From Dactylorhiza incarnata (Eukaryota; Streptophyta; Magnoliopsida; Asparagales; Orchidaceae): a stretch of DNA of 64,000 nucleotides. Below, piece after piece: positions 33,665-45,923 of this stretch. The stretch is from NCBI GenBank assembly GCA_033032865.1, contig JAWHQI010000508.1:300001-364000 (forward strand), given 5' to 3'. The position numbers were made by a program, and so were the translations under genes. Numbering within the stretch: the first letter of the stretch is position 1; every line of letters starts with the position of its first letter. Under the pieces are notes generated by a model. The model was not told the origin of the DNA, ran no database searches, and worked only from the letters and a program-made list of their open reading frames with translations.

Positions 33665-34801
33665 TGTACAACCCTCATATTTTCCGAGCCGGTGTGACCC
33701 GACGCAGGTGAGGTCATGGTAGAGAAGATGACCGTAACGCAGCAGACCTTGGATCTAAACCAAAGAGAGAAGGTCCCACCTCCCCACTCGCCCGCCCCCT
33801 TGGGGGCGGGTGGGGGAGGTCCCCACCTCCCCACTCGCCCGCCCCCTTGGGGGCGGGTGGGGGAGGTCCCCCTCCTCCCTACTCGCCTACCCCCTTGGGG
33901 GCGGGTGGGGGAGGTTCCCCCCCCCCCTCCCCACTGGCCCGCCCCCTTGGGGGTGGGTGGGGGAGGTCCCCCTCCTCCCCCACTCGCCCGCCCCTAGGGG
34001 CGGGTGGGGGAGGTCCCCACCTCCCCACTCGCCCGCCCCCTTGGGGGTGGGTGGGGGAGGTCGCCCTCCTCCCCACTCGCTCGCCCCCTTGGGGGAGGGT
34101 GGGGGAGGTCCCCCGCCTCCCCACTCGCCCGCCCCCTTGGAGGCGGGTGGGGGAGGTTCCCCCCTCCCCACTCGCCCGCCCCCTTGGGGGCGGGTGGGGG
34201 AGGTTCCCCCCTCCCCACTCGCCCGCCCCCTTGGGGGCGGGTGGGGGAGGTTCCCCCCTCCCCACTCGCCCGCCCCCTCGGGGGGTGGTGGGGTCTCGAG
34301 TAGACTCGTATGGACCTCCGGCAAGAGGGGGAGTGGGTACCTCGAGTCCCGCTCGCCCCTCCTCCTGCGTTGCCCGTTCGTGATCGTGGTCGGACTGCGG
34401 ATAGCAGGATTTTGGCTATCCGCAGTCCATTTTTGGGAAAGTCTATAAATAGACCCCCGTTGGCACCTTGGGAAAGGATGTTGGTACCCCCCTCCCTCGA
34501 GTGTGAGCAAGCACTACCCTTCCCCTACCCCTGTCATGGAAGGTGGACGGTGAGGTGATCCTTAATGCCCTCCAAGGTGCCCAGGCTCAGCATTGGCTTG
34601 GGAGGGGAAGTTCTTTGTGAGCTTCCGGGTACGTGGTGGGACCTCCACGCTGCAGCTTAAGGGGTCCGTTTGTGGACTTAGGTGTTCTCCAAGGGCAAGG
34701 TTCTTCGGCTCTTAGTGACTGGTCAAGGGTCTCGCTCAGGTCAAGTAAGGGTTAGCTGCATCCCCCTTGCGAACGTCGAAACCGGGTTACTGGTTTCAAC
34801 A
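33665..34801 (+). repeat. 3' LTR of the tandem-repeat element
   Basis: Begins TGTACAACCCTCATATTTTC and ends GGTTTCAACA, with an 11-unit version of the hairpin array at about 33778-34290. It is 153 bp shorter than the 5' LTR, close to three array units. Confidence 0.9.
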
Positions 34802-34806
34802 ATCAC

Positions 34807-36051
34807 ACCTCTTGGTGGGAGTATCACCTCGCCCCGAGTATTGAACAATAGAAAGAAATCACATCATCTCACATCTTAGCGGGAATCCTAAGCACACTTC
34901 ATCGCCGAATACCAATAAAGGAGATGCCATCATCTCCATCATCACAGTCATGGCCCATAAGTATGCATTCATCATGCAATCAAATACAATTATCATTAAC
35001 CCTATCTATTCTCTTCCTGACATCAAACAACATCATGTTATACTCACACTGTGGTATCCTCTATTCCTATTACTAATGGTTATGACACAATGCTCACTTT
35101 AGATTCATTCTCTGATATGCAATCTAGAGATGCATATATGCATCATCACATCATCATCACTGATATGGGCCTACATCCATGGGTAAGCTTCACACATTAT
35201 GCCTAATCCAACTTGCACATCTGATTTTCTAATGCATTCATACTGAGGTCATAATCCCATGCCCTGGGATTCTAATCAAACTAAAGGAAGTCGTACCCTC
35301 CACTAATTAGTAGTGGAGACCTTCCTAAGTAAGAAATCGAAATTAGTTGGATCATACATTGGTCCTAAGATGAGTGCGAAGAGTCGTTACGCTTGGATAT
35401 CTCCTTAGTGCCACTATTAGGTAAGTAGTGATCAACGTATGGTTATCCACAGATCTTGATCGAAACTGCCATTCAATGCTCTCACTCGGCTGCATCAACA
35501 AGATTGCCCAGACTAGGTTTTCGCCCACGGTCTCTCGCTCTCGACTTTTTAGAAAATAAAAAAAGAATGTTTTGTATTCCTGAATCTACCCTAAGTGAGT
35601 CTTGGTTAAAGTCCTTATCCATCAAATTAATTTCCTTTTTGATCTACGATCTCGATTGAATTTGTTTTTATCTCATGGTTCCCGTCAGATTTTTATATTC
35701 CAAGCGCTCAATGATTGGCACTGGCTCGTCAACGATTGTTGATTAGCTCTATCAGTCGATGATCATTAATTGGTGCTTCGGTCTCTGATCGTCGATCGAA
35801 CCCTCAGTTGTCGATCGTCGGACGTTGATTGAAATTTGATCACCCAGTCGATGATCTTTGATTGTTGATCGAACCCAACATCCAATAATCGTCAATCCCT
35901 GATTGGCAGTCCGTAAACAATAACTGACCCCTCTTTTTAAAAATAGAACATCCTACCCGCTTTCTCGCCAGGTTCTAGTCAAAAATCAGATAATTGCTAC
36001 TACAGGTTATACTAGTTCAGGAGCCACACTCCGAGAACTGGGGTGTTAAAA
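34807..36051 (-). repeat. Del/Tekay 3' LTR, part 2
   Basis: Continues the LTR after removal of 28476-34806. It aligns with 43600-44166 as far as CATTGGTCCTAA (35363-35374); the last 680 bp have no partner because the 5' LTR is truncated. A cluster of GATCGTCGATC/TCGATGATC words lies at 35740-35890. Confidence 0.8.
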
Positions 36052-39000
36052 TACTCCTCTCCTTAGATGAAATCTTGTCCTGAAATTTTATAAACAACAT
36101 ATCTATATTTCTCAACAGTAACAACTACAATTTTGTTCTAGTTCACTTTGCCTAAGGAAATAATTCAGGGTACTCTTCCTGCATGGTATACTCTCATACC
36201 CACGAGAGTTCCTCACGACTACAAATGTCTTAACGTAGATTTACCAGCTTTATACTTTTGTTTCTAAGTTGTAAGATTTCCTCGTCCTCAACACAAACAT
36301 GTCTAAGCTTAGTTGTCAATCCTTGACTCACTGGAACCTGGTCTGCCTCAATAACTTATGAATGGCTTTCCTCAACACTGAAATATGGAATGCATCATGC
36401 AACTCGCTAATATCAGAAGACAATGCAACTCAGTATGTTGCATCTCCAACATGCTTCGTATTCTCAAACAATTCTAAGCATCTCATACTTAGCTTCTTCA
36501 AGCGTCAGATCCTTGACAGTCCTTTGAACAGTATTATCTTTAAATATGCCCAGTCTCCTATGGATAACTCCACATTTTTATGCTTTGCATGATAATACTT
36601 CTCTTGTCTATCTTAGTCAATTAACAACCTCTCATGTATGGCCTGAATCATCGCATTCCATCATCAACATATTTTTGCTTCAAAATTTTCATGTCTCATG
36701 TTTCTAACCAAGCTAAGGGTGTATGCCACTTCCTTCCATAAAGCGCCTCAAAAAAGAGATGCGGGTGAAAGAGATGCGGGTTTTCCGGTGTCAGTTTTGC
36801 TTCTGTTGGGCTAGCTCTTCCCCGGAACCTGACCCAAGAACTCTAAGAGCTCTATCTTAGTGTGCGTTCCATTGGCTAAGAAGCTATTTTCGGCAACAGA
36901 CATATTCTTCAAACTCCTCTTCTTTCTCGCTGCTCTTCGATAGCGTAATTTGGGAAACACTCTCTTGCACTATTTTATCCTAACCCTAACGTATTATGCT
37001 TCTTCCGCTTCAATTCTTTAGGAATGACCGACAACATTAGGAATTCTTTAAGAATAGATGGTCCTCCCATTTATTCCCAAAATCTAATGCGCACATCCAC
37101 AACATATCTTCCAACATTCTACCAGTTCTTTTTGTATGCACATTTGTTTGTGGCTGGAAGGCAATGCTAAATTTCAATATAGTGCCCAACAACTGATGAT
37201 TATGTCTCCAATAATTTGATGTGAAACATTTATCTAGATCGTTAACGATGCTACGAGGTACACTGTTTAATCATAATATGTTCTCAACATACAGCTTTGC
37301 AATATTTTCACTAAATTTCCCTTTCGATTCAGAATAAAGTGTGGTACTTTCATCAATCAATCAACGATCACCAAGATGACATCGTTACCATGTTGTGACC
37401 TTGGCAAGCTATGCACAAATTCCATAGAAATGTCATCAAACTCCCATTCCAGGTCGTTGGCACTCGGCCTTTACTAGTGCACAAGTATGGCACTTTGCCA
37501 CAAACAATGCAATGTCTCTCTTCATGCCAGACCACCCAAAAAACCTTTTTATAACTATGTACATCTTTGTACTCCCTAGATGAATTGAGTAATTGGTAAA
37601 ATGTGCCTCGTACATCAACTCATCATGGAGTTTCCCAAAGTTAGGGTTGCACAACCTGCCATCCTTTCTCAAGAGTCCATCCTCATAAGAGAACACTGCA
37701 TTTGACCCCTCAATGGTCTCTGCCACATAACATTGTATGTTCTCATCGAGTTGCAAAGATTAAGGAACTCGGTATGAAATAGCCTATTGGACCTCCATTC
37801 AGTTCAAACGTGTTCTAATCTCCATACTCTTATCAGTACATGAAATCTCCAACGCTTCAATGTCAAGAGCTAAATGGTCATCATGAGCTGAAATCTAACT
37901 CGCTTGCGCTGGCGCCCACCGACTCAATGCATCAGCAATAAACATTTCCCATCCATAAAGTATAATGGATAATAAAGGTATATTTTCCCAAGAACTCAAT
38001 CCATCTTCTTGGTCGTATATTCAGCTCTATTTGTCTCAACAAGTACTTCAAGATCTTATGGTCCATGAAAATGTCAATCTTCACACCATACAAATAGTGT
38101 CTCCATAGCTTTAAGGAAAACACCATGACCTCCAACTCTAGATCATGGAATGAGTAGTTTTTCTCATGCGCCTTCAACTAGCGTGAACCATAACCTATTA
38201 CCCTGCTAAATTGGCATAAGACATCCCAATCCATTTCCAAACGCATCACTATAAACTTGGTAACCTTATGTCATGCATGGTGACCACAAAATTGGTGTTG
38301 ATACCAGTTGGTCCTTCAATTCATCAAAGGCTCTTGTTCTCTCCTACATCCAAACGAACCTATTCTCATTCCTGGTTAGTGTAGTGAGAGGAAGTGTGAG
38401 AAATTCTCTATGAATCGCCTATAGTAGATGGTAAGTCCTAAGAAACTCCAAACTTTTGCCACATTTCTCAATTCAGACCAATCACAAATCATTGCAATCT
38501 TTAACGGATCCACTGTTATTACCTCTCCACTAACCACATGACCCAGAAATTCCATTGTCGAAAGATAAAACTCGCATTTGGATAATGAAAGTGCGGAATG
38601 ATACTTAAGAATTACTCTATAGGGGGTGGGGGTGAATGAAGTTTTAAAATCTGTTAACACAATCAATCACAGTACATGCAATATATTAACTAAACGATAA
38701 TAAAGATTATATAGTGAATACAATCTAAGATGTATAGCAAGCATCGAGATGACACAAATGTTTTATAGAGGTTTCCCAAAATTTGTGTATGTCCCCTCTT
38801 ATACCCCATTGTAGGAAATCCATGAATAGTGATGAGTCTTTTGATAAGGAGACTCTTAGAATCACTACTGAATCTTTTGATAAGGAGATTCTTAGAACCA
38901 TTGAATCCTTTGAAGAGGAATTATTAAAATTATCTTACTGATTCCTTTAAAGAGAGATTATTAAAACTCTTCTAAATGGATGGATGTAGCAGACTTTTCC

Positions 39001-41110
39001 ACAATGAGATTATTTCTTCAACAAGCTCTGGAAAAATCTTATAATTTGATAATCTATGTGGATACTGATTCATATTTGATTGGTTGCTCTTGAGGAGAAG
39101 AAGGCTGAACAACACTCAACAACTTCTTTTCTATACTTTGGGCTTGCAACAATAATCAGCTTTTTCAGATCAAAAGAGAAGAAGAAGAAGAATGAGACTC
39201 AAAGAGAAGATGAGTATTTCTTGGATCGTGAGAGAAGAGAGGAGAAGAGAATTCATTATCTGAAATCTTCAATTCTCAATTCACTTTTTCTTCATACGTT
39301 CTTGGTTTGAATCATCTGTATATATCAGAGCATCTGATTTAATATTTCCTTCTTATCTCTAATTCATCATAATCTCTTTATTTAAATGGAGAGCAATGAT
39401 TAGATTTGAAATATATTCACATCCTCAATCTGCTCAACTTCCTTAACTGGCATCTGGGAGAATTCGACGTAAGCTTATCAAAATGTTGATTACTTCTCGA
39501 CATTCATCGATTTTTTAGTATAACAGAAATTGATGTAAGATGGATTCTCTTAATCTAAACTTCAACTTCTTCTCCTTTACTGCAATATAGAGGTTGAGTT
39601 GAGTTCTAAACTTCAACTTCTTCTTTAAGCTTTAGAGAACTCAACGTAAATTGTCTTAGCTCTTTGACGTACGTCGAATACTTCTCCCGTACAGAGCCTT
39701 CATTCGACATTTTCCTTTGTCTTTTATGCCTTCAACTCTGACAACTCTTTTTGCTTGTATATTCACATTTATGGCATTTCTATACATTTATTAGGCATTC
39801 TGAAATCACTTATTTAATCTGATATACCAAATCAAGAGATTCTTTCTAATAATAACTTGACATACAACGAGTTTCTCCACAAAACATTCAGAACTAGATG
39901 CAAATGCTATGCATGCTCCTCCTCCGACTAAGAATAGACCAAGATGTCGTCAATAAAGACAATGACAACCCAAAATAGGTACTCTCATGGTGTCCTATTC
40001 ATTAAGTTCATGAATACAGATGACGTATTTGTAATCCCAAATAACATCATCATGAAGTCAAAGTGACCATAGCGTGTACTAAACACCATCTTTGAGATAT
40101 CACGCTCATGTATCCATAATTGGTAGTATCCAAATTTCAAATCTAACTTTGATTAAATAGTAGAACCAGCAAACTGATTGAACAAGTCATCAATATTAGG
40201 GATCAAATACTTATTCTTTCTGTCCGCTTATTCAATTTTCGGTAATCAATGCATAGTCGCAAGCTACTATCCTTTTTCCCATAGAGGATTGATTCACCAT
40301 AAGAGAAGAACTCGGGTGTACATAGCCTTGCTCTAGCAACTCTTATAGTTGAACTTTTAAATATGCATTTATTTTGGTTCCATTCTGTAATGTGAGTATG
40401 ACACGGACTTAGCTCCCGATACTAGCTTGATATAGAAATCAATCTTAAGCTGAGGTGGATCTCCGACACTAACCTTCTCTGGGAACTCCTGCAGCTAAAC
40501 CTTCAACTCTGTCATTTCCTTTGGAGCTATCAGATAAGGTGAGTGTGACATAATCTTGGCACACGACACTAGCTCAATATAAAAGTCAATCTCACAATGA
40601 GGTAGAGCTCTAAGGAGCTCATCAGGAAACACAACTGCATAATCTGCCTACTACCGAAATGTCGCCTAAGCCGGGCTTGCACTCTGAAGCATCCAACATA
40701 GTTATGAATAACTCAGCGCCTTTTCGAACTGCCTTGACCACCTGAAGGGCTCACATCAGTGTATTTCTCACCCCTCATAAACAAGTAAATGTGGTCTTGC
40801 CTTCAGTATACCTACCTAGTGTGACCTACTTTGCTTTGCAATCTATGCATGCACCCTGCCTTGAGAGTTAGTCCATGAAAAAGATCACATGGAATTCCGA
40901 CAATGGTAGTAAAGATGCTTCTAAGTCAAAGTATCAGCCTCCTATCCAAAACTTCACTCAACTTCTCTTATCCATGCTCATCATATACCCATTTGGAAGA
41001 AACAAGTCCAATTTGTCTTTAGCTAACACACATGACACTCCAATTAGCATTATGAATTCCTTAAACATAAAAGAGTGTGAAGTTCCGGTATCGAAGAGAG
41101 CCCTCGTCGG
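36052..41110 (-). pseudogene. Del/Tekay pol: protease, RT, RNase H, integrase, chromodomain (decayed)
   Basis: On the minus strand: protease with ALFDTGTSHSFM near 41065-41105; RT with VIVFIDDILVYS near 39930-39965, then KLSKCEFYLSTMEFLGHVVS split by the solo LTR (resumes at 38580); RNase H with HEKNYSFHDLELEVMVFSLK at 38100-38170; integrase zinc-binding region with H..H and CHTC (37436-37640); and a C-terminal chromodomain-like end (36110-36330) with MQEEYPELF. Stops and frameshifts occur throughout, so it is not functional. It ends in GGACAAGATTTCATC and a purine tract before the LTR, the usual Del layout. Confidence 0.85.
38586..39850 (-). mobile_element. Solo SIRE-like copia LTR inserted in the gypsy RT
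   Basis: A 1265-bp LTR, minus orientation, splits the RT codons of KLSKCEF. Target copies GATAA (38581-38585) and AATAA (39851-39855) match at 4 of 5 bases. It ends (minus) in GCACTTTCA like the LTR at 8197. It carries the C/G run, the inverted 31-bp-type units (GTCTTTTGATAAGGAGA, 38850-38960) and TCGACG words (39455-39720). No internal region remains, so it arose by LTR-LTR recombination. Confidence 0.85.
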
Positions 41111-41229
41111 ATAGTTGAATATTAGAACATATCCAAATTACAAACACCAGGCATACAATTGCATATGAGGTATAAATTAATTTAAGCTATGCAAGCTAAC
41201 TAGTAACTCATACCTGTCATGATGTCATT

Positions 41230-42560
41230 CTATCTGATGGACTCCTATTGGACAAGGGAGTACACTCTTGGCTGGGTCAGTGGATAATGGGAAGCGGATG
41301 ATTCTACTGGCTTCATTTTCTCTTCATAACTCGGAGCCTCTACCTGACTAGCATCCATTGCTCGAATATCTATCCTCGGAGAGCTACTCTGACATTCCCG
41401 TGACATATGTCCCACGTTCCCATAAGTATAGCATGTTAGGGGACCATATCCAATATTGATTATCGGCATTGTTTGTGGAGTTACCTCAGCCTATTATAGC
41501 TTCCACTTCTACCTATTACCCTAAGATTTCCCTTGAGGGTAAGGATTCTTTGACTCTGATGCCTTTACATTGTATCCTTTGCTCCATTGGACTTTCTCCA
41601 AGGACATTTCCAATGACCTTACAGTCACTACAAGAGTGCAAAGCTTGAGAGATCTAGATCCCACCAATCTCAGCCTCGGGTCATCACGAAGGCCTTTGTA
41701 AAATCTATGGATCTTTGTCTCTTTGTCTTCAACCAACCATCCCGCATAGAGGCTCAGTCTGGTGAAGTCCTGTAGGTACTCATCGACCTTTAGGTCCCTC
41801 TGGATCAATTTTAGAAAATGTCCCTAAAGTGCTAATCGGGTTGTGGTAGGAATGTCTATCCTAAGGAAAGACTCAGAGAAGTCCTCTACTGAGATATGAG
41901 GAAGCCATCTCCTGTGAAAACTACGCTCCACTTATTCATCCTGCCAGAGCCTTGCCTCCCCATTCAGTAATAAGGTGGCTAAGGTAACCCTCTCCCCATC
42001 CTCAGTCTATGTAGCCTCGAGAAATCTTTTTTTACTTTATCCAACCACTCCTTAGTCTCAGTTGGATTTTCAACTATAGTAAATGACAGAGGGATAATAC
42101 TCAAAAAGTACTTTATCTGATAGCTACATGCTCATGGATCAACTAACTACATAACATCAACTGTTGCATGTGCCACCTCAGCAGTCGGATGTGCAACATT
42201 GGGTGACAACCTCTTTGGTCGTGGATCTAATGCAGTTATCTATGCCTCAACTACCATCCTGCACATCTCTGTAGAAGGAGGACTAGCTATTGTAAAAATA
42301 GACATACTACTCTCGTCAGCGTCACAGATTCTCCTGCACCACTTCTAGTCACATGTGCAATGAAACACACGATTTAGTGACCGAAACCACATAAACAACA
42401 ATCATGGAACGCCCAGGTTCCAAAAAAAAAACAATCATGGAACACTTATGTTCTGAAAACATGTAGACATGTTTAATTTCTAAATGAACATTCAACTTAA
42501 TGTTAGTTGTTTATAGGTTTACGCACTACATATGCCACCACCCTTTAAAATGGTTCATCC
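41230..42560 (-). pseudogene. Del/Tekay gag with altered zinc knuckle
   Basis: Minus-strand pieces include the capsid-core region NPTETKEWLDKV (about 42050), LLNGEARLWQDE and QRDLKVDEYLQDFTRLSLYA (41521-41808). A knuckle at about 41390-41435 reads CYTYGNVGHMSREC, in which the second cysteine is tyrosine. Several stops split it. It lies directly upstream of protease, as expected. Confidence 0.8.
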
Positions 42561-42593
42561 TCGAACCTAATGATTAAGGAACAGTTCCATAAT

Positions 42594-42605
42594 GCTTTGA
42601 TACCA
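42594..42605 (-). other. Primer-binding site of the Del/Tekay element
   Basis: Minus-strand TGGTATCAAAGC, adjacent to the LTR end; one base from the initiator-tRNA-Met site. Confidence 0.8.
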
Positions 42606-42608
42606 AAT

Positions 42609-44166
42609 TATAACACTCCACCCATGCACATAATATAATTTGGGTCTGATTGGGCCCCACAACATATCACATACACAAGTAAATGCTATAAAAATGTAGA
42701 ATAACAAAAACTCATAAAACAACATTAGCGGAATCTTTTCAAATTTTATAAACTATGAATGTCTATCTATTACATTTAGAAATACAACATTATTTGTATT
42801 TAAAGCCTTACATCATATCACCGATGAACATCAAAAGACAACAAACTAAACTAATGCAAGTATAAAATCTATTCATTTGTTGCAAGCCAGAATGGAAAAA
42901 GCATGAAGGACAACTATCTTACCGGTAAGCTACTTTGGGCTTTAGGCCCGCTATGCTCCATTGCGTGTTGAGGCACATGCACCAAACACAAGTTCGAGGA
43001 AAATGAGGGTAAACTATGAGCTGGTCATAAACTACATAATTACTCCTACACCCTAGTCGTCCTAGCGAACTCTGTGGTGGATTATCGCACAACTGCAAGT
43101 ATGCACGAGTATCATGCAACATGTATATCAAAAATAGAAAAATAGCTATGTTATAGCAAACATGGTGAATGATCAATCATAATAAATCTTCTAGGATAAT
43201 TGTACAAGTAAAATTAATGGACATAGGAATGCATGACGTGTTGATTCACCCAAAGGATCGCATCAACCTCATATCACATTCCACATGTTCTAGCACTAGT
43301 CATAGCAATCATAAACCAAATTGGGGCACTTATGACCTCCCTTTCAACATCAATGCATCACAACATCAAGGGAGACTTATACTTATATCAACCTTCTTTT
43401 AACACAATAGGTAGGTATAAAGCCATCATCTCATGGTGGGAATGTGACCTTGCACCAAATATTGATTGTTAGGTGGGCATAAAGACAATACTTCATAGTG
43501 GGAGAATAATCTCACCACCAAATGCTAAAGATTGGTGGGCTTAAATCTATCACACCTCTTGGCAGGAGCATCATCTTACCACCGAATTTTGTGTGATCGG
43601 TGGGATAATAGCCATCACACCTCTTAGTGGGAGTATAACCTCACAACTGAATACCAAACAATAGTGAGGAATCACATAATCTCACCTCTTAGCAGGAAGC
43701 CTAAGTACACCTCACTGCCAAATACCGAGCAACGAGATGCCATCATCTCCATCATCACAATCATGACACAAAAATACGCATTCATCATGCAATCATTATT
43801 ATCCCTATCGAGGATCTTCACAGCTATCGAACAACATCACGTTCTATATTGGTATCCTCTATTCCTCTTGCTAACGGTTATGACACACATTGCACTTTGG
43901 AGTCATTCAATGATATGCAATCTAGAGACCCATATATGCATCGTCACATCATCATCACTGATCCAAGCCTATGGCCACGAGTAGGTTTCATACATGATGT
44001 CTAATTAAACTCACACATCGGATATTCTAATGCATTCATGCCAAGATCACAATCCCATGCCCCGAGGTTCTAATCAAACCAAAGGAAGTCGTACCCTCCA
44101 CTAATTAGTGAAGTAGACCTTCCTATACAAGAAATCAAAAATAATATGAGCATACATTGGTCCTAA
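42609..44166 (-). repeat. Truncated 5' LTR of the Del/Tekay element
   Basis: Aligns with 27470-28475 and then 34807-35374. Similarity stops at CATTGGTCCTAA (44155-44166), where unrelated sequence begins. Confidence 0.85.
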
Positions 44167-44640
44167 ACCACACCTTGTGGTATTTCAATGTTTTTCCTTG
44201 ATCCAAATGTTGTAAATTTGTGATTTTTTGCAGCATGGAGGGAAGTAGTGATATGGTAATATGTACCGATGAATCTGTTAAGAAAGGTGAAGTGGATGTG
44301 GGTAGTTATTTTAAGACTGATCAATTATTTGTGACTAAAGAATCCTTAATTGAGTGGGCTTTAAAAGTTGATCGAAACTTGGGTTTTGTTGCCACGATAA
44401 GATGTTTGGATAAGCTAGCTAGTCGTTTAACACCCAATGTGCTCCTTGGTGTGATCGAAGGTCATTATCGAGCCAATCAAAGCAATAAGAATGTTGCAAA
44501 TACATATCCATCTCTATATATGGCGAGGATTGCACTACCAAAAGCAAAGAATATGGACAATGTGGTTATTGGTTTGGAGGATTTTCAATTAAGACGAGTA
44601 ATCATTAATTTTTTATATTTTAATAAATAGTCTATTTTAG
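44167..44640 (+). pseudogene. Possible Mutator-like/FAR1-type N-terminal gene remnant
   Basis: An acceptor-like TTTTTTGCAG precedes ATG at 44235, which opens about 130 residues. The part around FKTDQLFVTKESLIEWALKV, then LGFVATIR and PNVLLGVIEGHYR, resembles the N-terminal region of plant Mutator-like transposases and FAR1-related proteins (a 'reeL..Wvr..g...GFv..i' stretch before the DNA-binding region). No transposase core follows in 44640-45250, so it is a fragment. The assignment rests on weak motif likeness. Confidence 0.4.
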
Positions 44641-45250
44641 TGTAACTAGTTTGACATATTTTGATTTTTGTTTACATTTGGACTCAGGAATCATCAAAGA
44701 TGAGAATATGGTTATCGGTTTGGAGTACTTTTGATAAATGTGAGCAATCAAGAATTTGTTAAAATTTGTTTACTGAATAATTTGTTCAAATATTTAGCCT
44801 TGTTTTTCTGTAGGGCATATGAAGATCAAAATGAACAACAAGGAGAAACTTTTGACAACAAATGAGGAGAACTAGTGACTTTTTGGTTTAACCATTTTGA
44901 AGGATCATGTTGTGGTTCATTGATGTCATTTTTTGTCCTAATTTAGAGGGAAATCATGTTATATTCATGTTGTGTGTCATCGATCCCCACTATTTTGATA
45001 ATTTCATATTGTGGTTTATTGACATGCAAAGCTTTTTATAGTTGATTTGCTGTTAATCAAATATGTGGTGCCTATAACATATTTGTTTGCCTTTAACATA
45101 CCATAATACTTTTAACAAAAATATGGACATAACCCAAAAGTGTATTGCTTTTAACAATGCCCTTAAAATATTTACAAAAATAAATAAAGATTACTTTCTG
45201 AATAATAAAGTAAGCAAAAAGTTGAGAGCATCTACCAAAAAAAAGGTAAA
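44640..45250. other. AT-rich intergenic DNA, no gene seen
   Basis: Many stops in all frames. Possible decayed continuation of the Mutator-like remnant, not supportable. Confidence 0.5.
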
Positions 45251-45792
45251 ATAAATTTAGAGAGTCGATATTAGCAGTCTAATTTTTGCTATTCGCACAC
45301 TGAAAATTGTAAAAAATTTCATTATATTCGTAGTTCAATTCTCGCTAATCGCACCCCATTGAATAACCTCCTCCTCTCCATCTCTCTCCTCTTATTGCCT
45401 AAATCCTAGCCGTAGTTCTATCAGCCGCGTCGTCTTTCCTTCTCTTAGATTCACTTTATTAAAAAAAGAAATTATCCAGCGAAAATCCCAAAAAGGTAGT
45501 CACTTTTCTAATTAGAGGAAGGTTTGCATGTCATTTAACTTGTTTTAGACTTAATTCCTCTATGCATATCATTTAACTTGTTTTCCTGCTAGGTATTTAC
45601 ATTATTTTAAAGTCTTTAAGATGTTTCTCTAGGCTTCTAGTGCATAATAAATCAATAAAATGTTTCGGTTATTTGAGATGAGAGTGAGGTGCAAAAATAA
45701 TTTTGGACTACAAATAAAATTTTTGGACTACAAATAGTGATGGACTGCGAATAGCCAGTTCTGGACTGCTAATATCAATTCTCTAAATTTAT
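45251..45792. repeat. Inverted-repeat (MITE-like) element upstream of CDKE
   Basis: The left arm from 45251 (ATAAATTTAGAGAGTCGATA, TTAGCAGTC, GCTATTCGCA) is matched by the reverse complement of the right arm ending at 45792, with about 50-bp arms at roughly 85% identity. Weaker pairing continues inward. No clear target duplication is seen. Its centre (about 45365-45460) holds a C/T-rich stretch that looks like a plant 5' UTR. Confidence 0.7.
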
Positions 45793-45923
45793 GGATTTGT
45801 TGATGGTTTGTTTCCTTCACAATAGCAATACCTTATCGGGGACTCTAGTAAGCCAACGACTCCAAAAAACTGAAGAAATTGTGGGAAATAGTGCTTTTCT
45901 AGTTTGGTTATTATTCTCTGGAA

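Larger units (their letters stand above)
28476..34801 (+). mobile_element. Tandem-repeat-rich non-autonomous LTR retrotransposon (6.3 kb)
   Basis: TG...CA LTRs at 28476-29765 (1290 bp) and 33665-34801 (1137 bp) are flanked by ATCAC (28471-28475, 34802-34806). The inserted DNA sits exactly where the other Del/Tekay LTR reads GCCATCACACCTCTTAG without a break. A PBS complementary to tRNA-Phe follows the 5' LTR, and a purine tract (AAAAGAGCGGGGAT) precedes the 3' LTR. The only coding remnant is a gag fragment. The remaining interior is tandem arrays. LTRs differ by a few percent by eye and in array copy number, so the insertion looks fairly recent. Confidence 0.92.
27470..44166 (-). mobile_element. 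Ty3/gypsy chromovirus, Del/Tekay-like, with nested insertions
   Basis: The 3' LTR is 27470-28475 plus 34807-36051, the coding region is 36052-42590 and the truncated 5' LTR is 42609-44166. Order on the minus strand is PBS, gag with zinc knuckle, protease, RT, RNase H, integrase, chromodomain, PPT, LTR. LTRs of about 2.25 kb and a C-terminal chromodomain fit the Del/Tekay clade. Two later insertions split it: a tandem-repeat LTR element in the 3' LTR and a solo copia LTR in RT. Candidate duplication TAACT precedes 27470; the other end is lost. Confidence 0.85.
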
